From Archaeoglobaceae archaeon (GTDB taxonomy: Archaea; Halobacteriota; Archaeoglobi; Archaeoglobales; Archaeoglobaceae), in contig JALVYA010000041.1 of the NCBI GenBank assembly GCA_027038095.1, positions 1 to 15,129 on the forward strand: DNA of 15,129 nucleotides. Reading direction: 5' to 3'. Below the pieces are notes generated by a model that was not told the DNA's origin, ran no database searches, and was given only the letters and a program-made list of their open reading frames with translations. Below, piece by piece: positions 14,326 to 15,129 of the stretch (position 1 is its first letter; every line of letters starts with the position of its first letter). The translations under genes and the position numbers were made by a program.

Positions 14326-15129
14326 CTCCTTTTATCTCCATTTTTTCGAGAACTTTCTCCGGTTTGCTCTGATAGGCGTGTATTACGTTCGCAACTTCCC
14401 TGTAGTCCCTTATGCCGTGTTCAACCATGAATTCTAAGACAGCTTTCCTCCTTTCGAGCTCCTCCTCAAGCTCTTTCCTGCTCCACCCCCTGACAAGCCT
14501 TATTTCCTCGAGAGCCTTGGAGCTTCCAATCATTATCTGCTCATCCTTAACGCTGTCCCACTTGAAAACAGTCGTGGTTCTCAGCATCTTTGTGTGGGGA
14601 TCCAGACCAACTATCTCAGCTATTTCGACGTTTCTCCTCGCTCTTTTTTTGCCTATAAACACCTGAGCCTGAATACTCACTATGTCAAGAGCTTCGATCA
14701 TGGGCCTTGGAACGTTTATGGGGGGATTTTCGAGCCTGTGTATGACGCCTTCAACTGAATCTGCGTGAAGCGTGGAGTAAGTCGTGTGGCCGGTACTCAT
14801 TGCCTGAAAGAGGGTTAGAGCCTCTCTGCCCCTCACCTCACCAACTATTATGTATTCGGGTCTCTGTCTTAAAGCTGCTCTCAGCAGGTCGTACATGTCT
14901 ATTGAACCCTCTTCACCCTGAAACGTGTCTCTCGTAACTGCGGGAATCCAATTCTCGTGTGGAAGCGTGAGCTCTCTCGTATCCTCAATGGTCACTATTT
15001 TCGCCCTTCTCGGAATGAACAGAGCTACTGCGTTCGTCGAAGTAGTCTTACCGCTCGCAGTCCCTCCGGCGAAAATCAGGTTCTTCTTGTTCTCTATGCA
15101 CAGCCAGAGGTATGCCATCTGTTCACTGC
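14300..15129 (-). CDS. Type II/IV secretion (PilB/TadA-like) ATPase, N-terminus outside window
   Basis: At least 276 residues of the C-terminal part of a secretion NTPase are present; the frame stays open to the window edge (…SEQ before MAYLWL), so the start lies to the right. Counting from the methionine at 15118, visible motifs are Walker A GGTASGKTT (18-26), the Asp box TIEDTREL (43-50), Walker B region 'LRQRPEYIIVGEVRGREA' (83-100, catalytic E94), and the His box 'STGHTTYSTLHADS' (108-121). These define the GspE/PilB/TadA/VirB11 hexameric ATPases that power pilin assembly on the cytoplasmic face. The tail after 150 is the archaeal-type C-terminal domain. It overlaps the platform gene by 26 bases, the usual ATPase-then-platform order of archaeal pilus operons. 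Archaellum ArlI is an alternative, but the partner's size argues against it. Confidence 0.92.
   Translation of the reverse strand, partial: SEQMAYLWLCIENKKNLIFAGGTASGKTTSTNAVALFIPRRAKIVTIEDTRELTLPHENWIPAVTRDTFQGEEGSIDMYDLLRAALRQRPEYIIVGEVRGREALTLFQAMSTGHTTYSTLHADSVEGVIHRLENPPINVPRPMIEALDIVSIQAQVFIGKKRARRNVEIAEIVGLDPHTKMLRTTTVFKWDSVKDEQIMIGSSKALEEIRLVRGWSRKELEEELERRKAVLEFMVEHGIRDYREVANVIHAYQSKPEKVLEKMEIKGGDYAVQGS
14321..14329 (-). promoter_or_regulatory. Ribosome binding site overlapping the platform-protein start
   Basis: On the - strand GGAGGTGAT is a near-complete anti-16S match inside the last codons of the ATPase gene. The annotated GTG start is part of it. A second purine block, GGAGA at about 14334-14338, is 8 bases before the GTG and could serve it. 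Otherwise translation may begin a few codons later at a non-standard codon such as the CTG at 14314-14316. Confidence 0.5.

Overview
This window looks like chromosomal DNA from a hyperthermophilic euryarchaeon, most likely a member of the Archaeoglobales (Archaeoglobus, Ferroglobus or Geoglobus type). That placement is an inference. It rests on an archaeal bifunctional fructose-1,6-bisphosphate aldolase/phosphatase, a GPN-loop GTPase, a single-domain KaiC-like ATPase, a QueC of the archaeosine pathway, archaeal pilus-type secretion genes, heavy AGA/AGG arginine use, TATA-box promoters placed for leaderless or short-leader transcripts, and GGAGGTGATC-type ribosome binding sites.

Layout. Positions 1-1100 (+) hold the 3' end of a methionyl-tRNA synthetase (tRNA-binding domain) followed closely by queC. 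After a cytosine-free A/G-rich spacer, a new promoter overlapped by a perfect 10-bp inverted repeat starts a two-gene unit (1235-3012, +): a four-helix membrane protein with a long charged cytoplasmic tail, then an actin/MreB-like ATPase with a strong ribosome binding site. An AI-2E/PerM-type membrane protein (3049-4059, +) follows and meets, tail to tail with a 4-base overlap, a secreted, sequon-rich protein of unknown function (4056-4724, -). Positions 4725-5180 hold no intact gene, only what appears to be a decayed small membrane-protein gene.

The gluconeogenic fbp gene (5181-6296, -) is divergent from a KaiC-like ATPase gene (6462-7202, +). Next come a periplasmic-binding-protein-like protein with no signal peptide (7388-8215, +), purL (8405-10693, +) and a GPN-loop GTPase (10773-11522, +). 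An AT-rich stretch of about 840 bases carries a badly decayed IS240/IS6-like insertion sequence (11596-12270). The right end (12364-15129, -) encodes a type IV pilus/type II secretion-like pair: an ATPase cut by the window edge and, overlapping it, a double-domain PilC/TadC-like membrane platform.

Most genes are ordinary housekeeping genes. The most interesting part is the coupled membrane-protein plus actin-like pair with its own operator-like promoter, a plausible membrane-tethered archaeal cytoskeletal module. Second is the KaiC-like ATPase next to a cytoplasmic solute-binding-like protein. No CRISPR array, tRNA, rRNA or prophage was seen.
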